The notes under the pieces were generated by a model. That model ran no database searches. It saw nothing but the letters and a program-made list of their open reading frames with translations, and was not told the origin of the DNA. A stretch of DNA of 64,000 nucleotides from Mumia sp. zg.B17 (lineage in GTDB: Bacteria; Actinomycetota; Actinomycetes; Propionibacteriales; Nocardioidaceae), in assembly GCF_019550915.1 (NCBI RefSeq), contig NZ_JAHWCI010000002.1, positions 310,001 to 374,000 of the forward strand. Reading direction: 5' to 3'. How positions within the stretch are numbered: position 1 is the stretch's first letter; each line of letters begins with the position of its first letter. The position numbers and the translations under genes were made by a program. Shown here piece by piece: positions 43,446 to 51,724 of the stretch.

Positions 43446-45791
43446 ATGACCCAGCGAAGGTGGAGTCTCCTCGCCGCGGCCGCACTGGTCGCAGCGACGA
43501 TGACCACGACCACGACAGCCGCGGGCGCGGGCGCGGCAGATCCCGCACCTCCCGCACCTCTCACCGACCCCCTCCCTGAGCCGGTCATGGCCGACTTCGG
43601 ACTGGTGGTCAAGGAGGTGGCCCAGTTCCCCAAGTCGGAGCCGACGCCAGCCCCGACCGACCCGCGCCTCATGCGGCAGGCGCGCATCAACTATCTCGGC
43701 GAGATCCCCGACGGCTCTCGGCGCCTCTCCGTCCCCGATCTCAACGGCACGCTCTATCACCTCGCGCGCGGCAGGGGGAAGCGCGGCACGATCGGCCCGC
43801 CGACGCCGTACCTCGACGTCAAGGCGGAGGTCGGTCCCGACTTCTTCTCCGGTGCGGGCATGGGCAGCGGGTTCGGCTTCGTCACCTATCACCCCGAGTT
43901 CCGCAAGAACGGGAAGTTCTACACCGTCCACACCGAGGCGTTCGGTGCGCTCACCACCAAGACGCCGGACCTGACGCCTCAGCCCAACACCGCCTTCCAC
44001 GGGGTCATCACGGAGTGGACGGCCGCGGATCCCAAGGCGCGCACCTTCAGCGGCACGCACCGCGAGGTGTTGCGTCTCGGCTTCGCGACCCGGATCCACG
44101 GGATCCAGCAGATCGAGTTCAACCCGACCGCCGAACGCGGTGACGAGGACTACGGCTTGCTGTACGTCGCGGCCGGCGACGGAGGCGTCGGCGTCAACGG
44201 CGACGAGCCGCAGCGACTGGCGACACCCCAGGGCAAGCTGCTGCGGATCGACCCCGCGGGCTCCGACAGCGACAACGGGAAGTACGGCATCCCGCCCAGC
44301 AACCCGTTCGTCGGGACGCCGGGCGCGATCGGCGAGATCTGGGCGTACGGCTTCCGCGACCCGCACCGGTTCAGCTGGGATACCGGTGGCCGGCATCGGC
44401 TGCTCCTCGGCCACATCGGCGAGAAGGATGTCGAGGCGATCTATGATCTCCGCGCCGGTGACAACGCGGGCTGGAGCGAGCGCGAGGGATCGTTCCTGTT
44501 CGACAAGTCCGACCGCTGCAACCTCTACCCGCTGCCGGAGAACGACGCCGAGAACGGCTACACCTACCCGGTCGCTCAGTACGACCACAACCCGCCGCCG
44601 GGCTTCCCGTGCGGTGCCGACGTCGGACACGCCGTGAGCGGCGGCTTCGTCTATCGAGGCGGGGACGTCCCCAAGCTGCGGGACAAGTACCTCTTCGCCG
44701 ACCTCGTGGACGGTCGGGTGATGTACACCGAGAACCGCGAGATGCGGCGTGGCAAGCCGTCGGCCCAGATCCACGAGCTCACGCTGTTCGACGAGCGTGG
44801 CAACGAGGTGACGACGCCGGTGCTGGCGGGCGACCGTCGTGTCGACCTGCGGCTCGGTCGTGACGGCGACGACGAGCTCTATCTGCTCGCCAAGGCGAAC
44901 GGCAAGATCTGGAAGATCGTCGGGACCAAGAAGATCACGCGTGATCGTGACGTGCACCCGGCCTTGTCGCCGTACCTGGTCTCGCACTACGACTTCGAGC
45001 GCCCTCGCGGTGATGTCGAGCGTGACCGTGGTCCGTCCGGCACGGACATCGACCTGATCAACGGCGGCTCCGACATGCGGGTCAAGGACGGCGCGTTCCG
45101 GGGCAGCAGGCGCTCGCTCCAGATCCGCAACGCCGATCCCGTGACCGGTCGGCTGGCGTGGAAGGCGGGCGTGTACGACGACGACGCCGACGGTGTGGAG
45201 TCCTTGTCGCGCTTCAACGGAGTCAAGGGAACCACGGTGATGGGCTGGTTCAAGATGACCGGCGAGAACCCGTCGCTCAACACCAACACCCCCGCCCCGG
45301 ACGACCGCTACAACGCCGTCGGGCTGGCCGGCGTGCTGGCCGGGAACTCCGACGGCCACGGCGTCCGTGCCCTCCTCGAGCTTATCGACGTCGGAGGCGA
45401 GCTCCGGCTCGTCGCCCTCGGACGCCGCGTCGACACCGGGGCGTCGCAGACGTTCGCCGCGTCGGAGGACTGGCGCACCCTGCTCCCGCATGGTGAGTGG
45501 GTCCACCTCGCCGCGACGTTCGACTACGCCAACGGCACGATGGCGCTCTACAAGAACGGCAGGCCGATCCCGGGCTTCTACACCCGGACCGACGATCCCT
45601 GGAGCAACAGCGCACTGGGGGAGGAGACGACGTCGGCGACCAACCCCCGCGGCATCAAGATCGGTGGCAGCTTCCCGCAGGACGGCTCCGAGCGGAATCC
45701 GTGCAACTGCCGCATGGACAGCCTCATGTTCCTCGACAGCTCCCTGACGAAGCTGGAGGTGAACCAGCAGTTCCGTCGCGTCGAGCGGTGA
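43446..45791 (+). CDS. Secreted PQQ-type sugar dehydrogenase with C-terminal LamG-like domain
   Basis: The protein has 781 residues from the ATG at 43446 (an in-frame GTG at 43437 is the alternative; neither has a strong ribosome site). A signal peptide (about 1-32) precedes a six-bladed soluble glucose dehydrogenase-like propeller (about 75-500). Landmarks are GAGMGSGFGFVTYHPEF, RIHGIQQIEFNP, GLLYVAAGDGG, IWAYGFRDPHRFSWD, GEKDVEAIYDLRAGDNAGW and SGGFVYRGGDVPKLRDKYLFADLVDGRV. Residues about 510-775 form a jelly-roll/LamG-like domain (HYDFERPRGD; GEWVHLAATFDYANGTMALYKNG) likely to bind polysaccharide. The enzyme should oxidise a sugar outside the cell; PQQ supply and substrate are unknown. A terminator follows. 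Confidence 0.85.
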   Translation: MTQRRWSLLAAAALVAATMTTTTTAAGAGAADPAPPAPLTDPLPEPVMADFGLVVKEVAQFPKSEPTPAPTDPRLMRQARINYLGEIPDGSRRLSVPDLNGTLYHLARGRGKRGTIGPPTPYLDVKAEVGPDFFSGAGMGSGFGFVTYHPEFRKNGKFYTVHTEAFGALTTKTPDLTPQPNTAFHGVITEWTAADPKARTFSGTHREVLRLGFATRIHGIQQIEFNPTAERGDEDYGLLYVAAGDGGVGVNGDEPQRLATPQGKLLRIDPAGSDSDNGKYGIPPSNPFVGTPGAIGEIWAYGFRDPHRFSWDTGGRHRLLLGHIGEKDVEAIYDLRAGDNAGWSEREGSFLFDKSDRCNLYPLPENDAENGYTYPVAQYDHNPPPGFPCGADVGHAVSGGFVYRGGDVPKLRDKYLFADLVDGRVMYTENREMRRGKPSAQIHELTLFDERGNEVTTPVLAGDRRVDLRLGRDGDDELYLLAKANGKIWKIVGTKKITRDRDVHPALSPYLVSHYDFERPRGDVERDRGPSGTDIDLINGGSDMRVKDGAFRGSRRSLQIRNADPVTGRLAWKAGVYDDDADGVESLSRFNGVKGTTVMGWFKMTGENPSLNTNTPAPDDRYNAVGLAGVLAGNSDGHGVRALLELIDVGGELRLVALGRRVDTGASQTFAASEDWRTLLPHGEWVHLAATFDYANGTMALYKNGRPIPGFYTRTDDPWSNSALGEETTSATNPRGIKIGGSFPQDGSERNPCNCRMDSLMFLDSSLTKLEVNQQFRRVER

Positions 45792-45797
45792 CGTGAC

Positions 45798-45830
45798 CGG
45801 GAGGGCGGCGGTCGACCCGCCGCCCTCCCG
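45798..45830. terminator. Bidirectional terminator between dehydrogenase and LacI genes
   Basis: A perfect 14-bp stem (45798-45811 with 45817-45830, arms starting CGGGAGGG) closes loop TCGAC. It ends exactly beside the LacI stop and 7 bp after the dehydrogenase stop. Confidence 0.85.
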
Positions 45831-46862
45831 TCATGCCCGCGCCGGACCGGTCGAGCTCCGGACCATCAGCTCGTGGCCGGTGTGGCGACGTCGAGGGCGT
45901 GACGACGGATCCTTGAGCGCCATCTCGAGCGCCGCTGCTCCCATGTCGGTCATCGGCAGGCGTACCGTCGTCAGGCTCGGGGCGAGGTCGGCCGCGACCG
46001 AGACGTCGTCGAACCCGGCCACCGACATCTCCGACGGTACGGCGACGCCGCGGGTGCGCAGGACGGCGAGGACCCCGATGGCCATCGCGTCGTTGAGGGC
46101 GATGATCGCGGTTGTCTCAGGGTGCTGCGTGACGATCTGCTCGGCGGCGTACGCGCCTCCGTCACGGGTGAACTCGGCCTCGACCAGGGAAAGCTCATCG
46201 AGCTCGATGCCGTTCTCGGCGAGGGCGCGCTCGATCCCCGCGAGGCGGTCCACCACGGTGGTGAGGTTCACGGTGCCGGCGGCGATCGCGATCCGGCGGT
46301 GCCCCAGGCCGACCAGGTGCCCGGCGAGTGCAGCCCCCGCGTCCTCGTTGTCGGGGAGCACGGCGTCGGCGCGCAGGGCGTGCCGGCCGATCACGGCGAC
46401 ACGGCCGCCATTGGCCTGGAAGGCGGCAAGCTCGCGCTCGGCAGCGGCCTCGACTCCGTCACCGACGTAGCCGGAACCGGCGACGATGATGGCCCGCACG
46501 TTGTTCGCGATCAGGCTGCGGATCTGGCGGAGCTCGTTCTCCGGGTCGCGTGCGGAGTGGCAGATCTGGACCGTGATGCCCTTGTCGTAGGCCACCGAGA
46601 TGACGCCTGCGGCGATCTCGGAGAAGTACGGGTCGTCGATCTGGTGCACGATCAGCCCGACCACCGACGCCGACCCGCCCGCGAGGGAGCGTGCGTGAGC
46701 GTTGACGACGTACCCGAGGGCGTCGGCGACCTGGTGGACCCGCTCGGCCACGCCCGGACTCACGCCCTCGCGGCCGGCCAGTGCCCGCGAGGCGGTCGCG
46801 AGCGACACTCCCGCGCGCTCTGCCACGTCGACGAGCCGCGGCGCGGATCGAACTCTCGCCAT
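45831..46862 (-). CDS. LacI-family transcriptional regulator
   Basis: The protein has 343 residues from the ATG at 46862, with GAGGGGG upstream (an in-frame GTG at 46907 would add 15 residues). The HTH (about 8-55) reads RLVDVAERAGVSLATASRALAGREGVSPGVAERV, including the LacI hinge-helix region. The periplasmic-binding-type effector domain has VVGLIVHQIDDPYFSEIAAGVISVAYDKG near 69 and VAGFDDVSVAADLAPSLTTVRLPM near 280. Such regulators usually release operators when a sugar binds. It is divergent from the transporter operon, whose promoter carries two AAGCGCTT dyads, so it is the obvious candidate repressor of both arms of the locus and of itself. Confidence 0.92.
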   Translation of the reverse strand: MARVRSAPRLVDVAERAGVSLATASRALAGREGVSPGVAERVHQVADALGYVVNAHARSLAGGSASVVGLIVHQIDDPYFSEIAAGVISVAYDKGITVQICHSARDPENELRQIRSLIANNVRAIIVAGSGYVGDGVEAAAERELAAFQANGGRVAVIGRHALRADAVLPDNEDAGAALAGHLVGLGHRRIAIAAGTVNLTTVVDRLAGIERALAENGIELDELSLVEAEFTRDGGAYAAEQIVTQHPETTAIIALNDAMAIGVLAVLRTRGVAVPSEMSVAGFDDVSVAADLAPSLTTVRLPMTDMGAAALEMALKDPSSRPRRRHTGHELMVRSSTGPARA

Positions 46863-46900
46863 CCGGATGTCCCCCTCAGAAACGACCAGTGCTGTGACTC

Positions 46901-46930
46901 TTGCCACACGCGTTCACCCATGTCTATCCT
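46901..46930 (+). promoter_or_regulatory. Candidate promoter of the transporter operon
   Basis: TTGCCA (46901-46906) and TATCCT (46925-46930) have an 18-bp spacer. The operator pair starts at the next base, the same geometry as at 43289-43344. Confidence 0.55.
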
Positions 46931-46934
46931 ACGA

Positions 46935-46954
46935 AAGCGCTTACGAAAGCGCTT
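46935..46954. promoter_or_regulatory. Tandem LacI-type operators before the transporter operon
   Basis: ACGAAAGCGCTT is repeated exactly with a 12-bp period; cores AAGCGCTT at 46935-46942 and 46947-46954. It lies between the LacI start (46862) and the substrate-binding protein start (47001). Confidence 0.65.
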
Positions 46955-47000
46955 ACGGCGGCCCCCCGGGACACGCGGACCTCGAATCGTAGGAGCGTCA

Positions 47001-48224
47001 ATGTCGACGAAGACAACGAGCATCATCCGAATCGGCGCCTTGCTCGGCGCCGCGACCCTCGCGCTCACGGCCTGCGGCGGGGATGGAGACTCCGGCGGCG
47101 ACGAGGACGGCCCGATCACCATCGGCGTCTCGCTCCCTCTCACCGGTGACTTCGCCGAGCCCGGCAAGGGCGTCCAGCGCGGGTACGAGGCCTGGGCCGC
47201 CGACGTCAACGACGCCGGTGGACTCCTCGGGCGCAAGGTCGAGCTCAAGATCCTCGACGACCAGTCGAATGCCGACCGCGTCGTCGCGGACTACGAGTCC
47301 CTGATCGCGCAGGACGAGGTCGACCTCGTGTTCGGTCCGTTCTCCACCCGCCTCGTCGTGCCCGCGGCCCGCGTCGCCGACGAGTACGGGATGCTGTTCG
47401 TCGAGCCCGCCGGCGCGGCGCCCGAGGTGTTCGAGCAGGGATTCGACAACCTCTTCTACGCGGCCCCTGCCGTCGCGGACGACCACTACAACTACCTGGC
47501 GGAGTGGATCGAGGCCCTGCCTGCGGACAAGCGGCCCAAGACCGCGGCGTACGCGGCGATGGACGACCCCTTCGCGATGGGCACCGCGTACGGCCTCAAG
47601 GACAAGATGGAGGCCGCGGGCGTCAAGACCGTCGTCGACGAGAAGTATCCGCCGAACACCACCGACTTCAGCAGCATCGCGGCCAAGATCGAGAGCTCCA
47701 ACGCCGACATGGTCGTCGGGGGCACGCAGTACCAGGACGCGGTCAACCTGATCGTGGCCCTGCAGCAGCTCGACTACCAGCCCAAGCTGGCCGCGTTCTC
47801 GACCGCGCCGACGAATCCCGAGTTCCCCGAGGCGATCGGTGCGAAGACGGAGGGCATCCTGTCGCCCACCGGTTACACGGAGCAGGCGGCGATCCCCACC
47901 AACAAGGAGTTCGTCGCGAGCTACACCGAGCGCAACGGCACCCCGCCCGGCGAGGACGAGGCCAACGCCTACACCACCGGCCAGGTCGTGGCTGCCGCCG
48001 TCGAGGCGGTCGGCTGCGCGGAGCAGGGCGACTGCCAGAAGGAGCTCATCGACTGGCTCCGTGACAACGAGGTCGACACGGTGGTCGGACCGTTGAGCTG
48101 GGACGAGGCGGGCAGGCCCCAGGGCGCCCACATGATCCAGCAGTACGTCGACGGCCAGATCAAGATCGTCCTCCCCGAGGACGTCAAGGAAGCCGACATC
48201 GTCTTCCCGAAGCCGGCCTGGTGA
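47001..48224 (+). CDS. Liv-type ABC transporter substrate-binding lipoprotein
   Basis: The protein has 407 residues from the ATG at 47001 with TAGGAGCG upstream. A lipoprotein signal with lipobox LTAC (Cys25) anchors it outside the membrane. The mature domain has the type I periplasmic fold of branched-chain amino-acid binders: ITIGVSLPLTGDFAEPGKGVQRGYEAWAADVNDAGGLLGRKVEL, LILDDQSN-type second strand, and ASYTERNGTPPGEDEANAYTTGQVV. Relatives in other loci bind amides, urea and aromatic acids as well as amino acids. Operon context points to a sugar-derived or polyol substrate. It is the first gene of a likely nine-gene operon. Confidence 0.9.
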   Translation: MSTKTTSIIRIGALLGAATLALTACGGDGDSGGDEDGPITIGVSLPLTGDFAEPGKGVQRGYEAWAADVNDAGGLLGRKVELKILDDQSNADRVVADYESLIAQDEVDLVFGPFSTRLVVPAARVADEYGMLFVEPAGAAPEVFEQGFDNLFYAAPAVADDHYNYLAEWIEALPADKRPKTAAYAAMDDPFAMGTAYGLKDKMEAAGVKTVVDEKYPPNTTDFSSIAAKIESSNADMVVGGTQYQDAVNLIVALQQLDYQPKLAAFSTAPTNPEFPEAIGAKTEGILSPTGYTEQAAIPTNKEFVASYTERNGTPPGEDEANAYTTGQVVAAAVEAVGCAEQGDCQKELIDWLRDNEVDTVVGPLSWDEAGRPQGAHMIQQYVDGQIKIVLPEDVKEADIVFPKPAW

Positions 48225-48231
48225 CGTCCTG

Positions 48232-49116
48232 ATGGATGGCGCCCTCATCTTCCAGAGCCTGGTGCTCGGTGTGCTGCTGGGAGGGCTCTACGCCCTCCTG
48301 GCGGCCGGGCTCACGCTCTACTTCGGGATCATGCGTGTGGTGATGATCGCGCACTCGGCGTTCCTCATCCTCGCTGCCTACCTCGCGTGGTACTTCCACC
48401 GGGAGACCGGCATCGACCCGCTGTTCTCCCTCTTCATCACCGTCCCGCTGTTCTTCGGTGTCGGCGTGCTCATGCAGCGGCTGCTCGTGGCCCGGCTCCG
48501 CCCGGTCACGCTCACGATGATGTCGGTCCTGCTGACGTTCGCGATCGCCCTCACGATCGAGGGCCTGCTCGGGTTCGCGTTCTCGGGCACCCAGCGCCGG
48601 ATCCAGCTCGACTACAGCGGTGCGAGCCTCGAGCTCTTCGGTGCCCGCTTCGCGGTCGTCAAGCTGATCACGTTCGGGCTCGCCGTCGCCTCGCTCGCCG
48701 CGCTGTACGTGATCATGAAGCACACCCGCTTCGGCCAGTCGCTGCGCGCGACCATCCAGCACAGGGACGCCGCCCAGCTGGTCGGCATCAAGACCGACCG
48801 GGTCGCCGGCTACGGCTTCGGCCTCGGTCTGGCCACGGCGGCGATCGGCGGCACGGCGCTGTCGCTCGACGCCACCATCTACCCGTCGTTGCACTGGCAC
48901 TGGATCGGCCCGCTGATGGCGATCATCGTGGTCGGCGGGCTGGGGAGCATCCCCGGGGCCGCGATCGCCGCGATGGTGCTCGGGATCGGCCAGAGCCTGC
49001 TGCAGATCCCGATGGGCACGACGTGGGCGCAGACCATCTTCTACGTGGCGCTCTTCGCCACGCTGATGCTGCGTCCGCAAGGATTCTTCGGAGGTCGTCT
49101 TGCCCAGCGTTTCTAA
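48232..49116 (+). CDS. Liv-type ABC transporter permease (LivH-like)
   Basis: The 294-residue inner-membrane permease has about eight helices. It opens LIFQSLVLGVLLGGLYALLAAGLTLYFGIMRVVMIAHSAFLILAAYL, the standard LivH start, and has the GAAIAAMVLGIGQSLLQIP region near 242. The cytosolic coupling loop carries TRFGQSLRATIQHRDAAQLVGIKTDRV (about 163-189), where many LivH proteins have an R-A-x-x-Q-N/D-x-x-A pattern. It starts 7 bp after the binding-protein stop and overlaps the next gene by 17 bp. Confidence 0.9.
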   Translation: MDGALIFQSLVLGVLLGGLYALLAAGLTLYFGIMRVVMIAHSAFLILAAYLAWYFHRETGIDPLFSLFITVPLFFGVGVLMQRLLVARLRPVTLTMMSVLLTFAIALTIEGLLGFAFSGTQRRIQLDYSGASLELFGARFAVVKLITFGLAVASLAALYVIMKHTRFGQSLRATIQHRDAAQLVGIKTDRVAGYGFGLGLATAAIGGTALSLDATIYPSLHWHWIGPLMAIIVVGGLGSIPGAAIAAMVLGIGQSLLQIPMGTTWAQTIFYVALFATLMLRPQGFFGGRLAQRF

Positions 49117-50200
49117 GCCCAGCGCTTCTAAGGCCGACGCTTCTCGGGCCCGTGTCTCTCGGACCCTCGTCGCCAAGGCCCTCGCGTTCGCCGCGTGCGC
49201 CACGGCGCTGCTGACCTTCCCGGGATGGGCGGCCAACCCCTACATCCTGTCGGCCGGCATCGTCGTGCTCAGCTATGCGGTCCTCTCGACCTCCTGGAAC
49301 TTCGTCGGTGGCTTCACCGGCTACATCTCGCTCGGCCACGCCGCGTTCTTCGGGCTCGGCGCGTACGGGACGGCACTGCTGATCACCCGGCTCGAGATGC
49401 CGAGCTTCGTCGCGTGGGCGCTGGCCGGGGTCGGAGTCGCTCTCTTCGCCGTCCCGGTCGGCTGGGCAGCGCTGCGGGTGCGGGGCGCGTCGTTCGTGAT
49501 CGTGTCGATCGCGCTCGTGCTGATCATGCTCCTGGTCTTCCAGAGCTGGAGCTCGCTGACCGGTGGCTCCAACGGCCTCGTGGTCCCGCGACCGTTCCCC
49601 GACATGCTCCGGCCGCAGCACCACGAGACGTTCTTCTACCTCTTCGTGGCGCTCCTCGCGGTCACGCTCCTCGCCTGGTGGCTGATCGACCGCAGCCGGT
49701 TCGGCATGGGCCTGAAGGCGATCCGCGAGGACGAGGACAAGGCGGAGGCGCTCGGCGTCCCGACCTACGCCTACAAGCTCGTCGTCTACGTCGTGTCGGC
49801 GTTCTTCACCGCGCTCGGGGGCGGCATGTACGCGCTGTGGTTCGGCGACCTCGACCCGGTGTTCCAGTTCTCGATCCTGATCGGCTCGTACATGGTGCTC
49901 ATGGCGCTGCTCGGCGGCGTCCGTCAGCTGTACGGCCCGCTCCTCGGGGCGCTCATCGTCGGCACCGCGCTGGAGTACTTCAAGCTCGAGTTCGGGGACA
50001 CGCAGTTCCACCTCGTCGCCACGGGGCTCCTCCTGGCCGTCGTGGTCCTCTTCATGCCCGACGGGATCATCCCCGCCGGCATGAAGCTCGTCGACCGCTT
50101 CACGCCGGAGCGCAGCTCGATCCGGGAGATGACCGCCGCGGAGCTGCTCGAGCGGGACGACGACGAGCGGCCGTACCCCCGAGAGAAGGCGACGCGATGA
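49100..50200 (+). CDS. Liv-type ABC transporter permease (LivM-like), TTG start
   Basis: The 366-residue permease has about nine helices. LivM features are SWNFVGGFTGYISLGHAAFFGLGAYGTALL near 54-83, the coupling loop SRFGMGLKAIREDEDKAEALGVPTYAYKLVVYVVSAFFTALGGGMYA, and the polar C-terminal tail. The start is TTG at 49100, 5 nt after GGAGG, inside the end of the LivH gene. The first 20 residues are Ser/Ala/Lys-rich and unconserved. The stop overlaps the LivG start. A TTG start inside a coupled operon may set the ratio of the two permeases. Confidence 0.88.
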   Translation: MPSVSKPSASKADASRARVSRTLVAKALAFAACATALLTFPGWAANPYILSAGIVVLSYAVLSTSWNFVGGFTGYISLGHAAFFGLGAYGTALLITRLEMPSFVAWALAGVGVALFAVPVGWAALRVRGASFVIVSIALVLIMLLVFQSWSSLTGGSNGLVVPRPFPDMLRPQHHETFFYLFVALLAVTLLAWWLIDRSRFGMGLKAIREDEDKAEALGVPTYAYKLVVYVVSAFFTALGGGMYALWFGDLDPVFQFSILIGSYMVLMALLGGVRQLYGPLLGALIVGTALEYFKLEFGDTQFHLVATGLLLAVVVLFMPDGIIPAGMKLVDRFTPERSSIREMTAAELLERDDDERPYPREKATR

Positions 50201-50952
50201 CCACCACTGCCGCACCTCCCCGCGAGAGCCTCGCCACGGTCTCGCTCAGCAAGGCGTTCGGAGGCGTCAAGGCCGTCGACGACGCCACCGTCACGTTCCA
50301 CGAGGGCAAGGTGAACGCCCTCATCGGTCCCAACGGGTCCGGCAAGACGACGTTCTTCAACTGCGTCACGGGCATGATCCGACCGGACTCGGGGGCGGTG
50401 ACCTACCGCGGGAGCGACGTCACCGGCCGTTCGCCGCACCGGATCGCCCGCGCCGGGATCGGACGCAGCTTCCAGCTGTGCCGGATCTTCCCCCGCATGA
50501 CCGTCCTCGAGAACGTCCTGGTCGCCCACCGCACCCACGGGCTCCGTTCGTTGCTCAAGGGCGCGCGCGACACCGACGAGATCGAGCGGGCCCGGCACTG
50601 GCTGCGGCGGGTCGGCATCGACCACCTCGAGCACTCCGAGGCCGCCGACGTCTCGTACGGCCAGCAGAAGCTCCTCGAGCTCGCCGGCGTCCTGATGGCC
50701 GAGCCGGACCTGATCATGCTCGACGAGCCGGCGGGCGGGGTGAACCCGGCGCTGATCGGCCGGATCGGCACCCTCATCCGCGAGCTCAACGCGGAGGGGC
50801 GGACGTTCGTCGTCGTCGAGCACAACATGGAGATGGTGATGAGCCTGAGCGACCACGTCATCGTGTTCGACCGCGGTCGGCCGATCGCCGAGGGACCTCC
50901 CTCCCAGATCCAGTCCGATCCTCGTGTGCTGGAGGCGTATCTCGGTGTCTGA
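50197..50952 (+). CDS. Liv-type ABC transporter ATPase (LivG-like)
   Basis: The 251-residue cytosolic ATPase has Walker A LIGPNGSGKTTFFNCVTG near 42-59, the GIGRSFQLCRIFPRMTVLENVLVA Q-loop region, signature DVSYGQQKLLELAGVLM, Walker B PDLIMLDEPAGGVNP, and the H-loop VVVEHNMEMVMSLSDHVIVFDRG. The SYGQQ form of the signature is usual for LivG proteins. The ATG at 50197 overlaps the LivM stop. It pairs with the gene at 50945. Confidence 0.92.
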   Translation: MTTTAAPPRESLATVSLSKAFGGVKAVDDATVTFHEGKVNALIGPNGSGKTTFFNCVTGMIRPDSGAVTYRGSDVTGRSPHRIARAGIGRSFQLCRIFPRMTVLENVLVAHRTHGLRSLLKGARDTDEIERARHWLRRVGIDHLEHSEAADVSYGQQKLLELAGVLMAEPDLIMLDEPAGGVNPALIGRIGTLIRELNAEGRTFVVVEHNMEMVMSLSDHVIVFDRGRPIAEGPPSQIQSDPRVLEAYLGV

Positions 50953-51724
50953 CTACCTGCTGGAGCTCCATGACATCGAGGCCGGGTACGGGCGAGCAGC
51001 GCTCGTCCTCCGCGGCCTCACCGTGAAGGTGCCCGCCGGTTCGGTGGTGTGCCTGGTCGGCCCCAACGGTGCCGGCAAGTCGACCGTGCTCAAGGTCGCG
51101 AGCGGTCTGCTCGCGCCGAGGTCGGGCTCGATCGTCGTCGACGGCGAGGACGTCACCGGCAGAGGTCCGCAGCAGATGCTGGCCTCCGGTCTGGCGCATG
51201 TCCTCCAGGGGCACAGCGTGTTCCGGGAGATGACGGTCGAGGAGAACGTCATGCTGGGCGCGTTCACCGTGCGCGACAAGGCCACGGTCGCCGAGCGCGT
51301 CGCCTTCGTCCGGTCGCTCTTCCCAATCGTCGGTGAGCGCTGGAAGCAGCTCGCCGGCCTGCTCTCGGGCGGGCAGCAGAAGCAGGTCGAGTTCGCGCGC
51401 TCACTGATGGTGAGCCCGAAGGTGGTGCTGCTCGACGAGCCGTCGATGGGTCTCGACCCCAAGACGACCGCCACCGTGTTCGACCAGGTGGCGCGCATGC
51501 GCGACGCGGGGATCGCTGTCCTCCTCGTCGAGCAGAACGCTCGCCGTGCGCTCGAGACGGCCGACGTCGGCTGCGTGCTCGACCTCGGCCGGGTCCACAT
51601 CTCGGGCCCTGCGCCGGAGCTGCTCGCGGATCCGCAGCTGAGCGCGCTCTACCTCGGCGGACGACCGAGCGATCCTGCTCCGGCGGCGTCCGTCCCGACC
51701 ACGAATCCCTCCAGGAACAGGTGA
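50945..51724 (+). CDS. Liv-type ABC transporter ATPase (LivF-like)
   Basis: The protein has 259 residues from the GTG at 50945, which gives the family start MSDYLLELHDIEAGYG. Walker A LVGPNGAGKSTVLKVASGLL lies near 38, Q-loop region LAHVLQGHSVFREMTVEENVMLG near 88, signature LLSGGQQKQVEFARSLM near 140, and Walker B PKVVLLDEPSMGLDPK. Arrangement and length are as in LivF. It overlaps LivG by 8 bp, and its stop overlaps the GTG of the dehydrogenase gene. Tight overlaps through five genes show the transporter is made as one unit. Confidence 0.92.
   Translation: MSDYLLELHDIEAGYGRAALVLRGLTVKVPAGSVVCLVGPNGAGKSTVLKVASGLLAPRSGSIVVDGEDVTGRGPQQMLASGLAHVLQGHSVFREMTVEENVMLGAFTVRDKATVAERVAFVRSLFPIVGERWKQLAGLLSGGQQKQVEFARSLMVSPKVVLLDEPSMGLDPKTTATVFDQVARMRDAGIAVLLVEQNARRALETADVGCVLDLGRVHISGPAPELLADPQLSALYLGGRPSDPAPAASVPTTNPSRNR

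Noticed and set aside
43284-45506. Minus-strand open frame of 740 codons opposite the sugar dehydrogenase
   Set aside because: It would run through the divergent promoter and operators, and has no motif. The plus-strand propeller and LamG-like domain explain the region.
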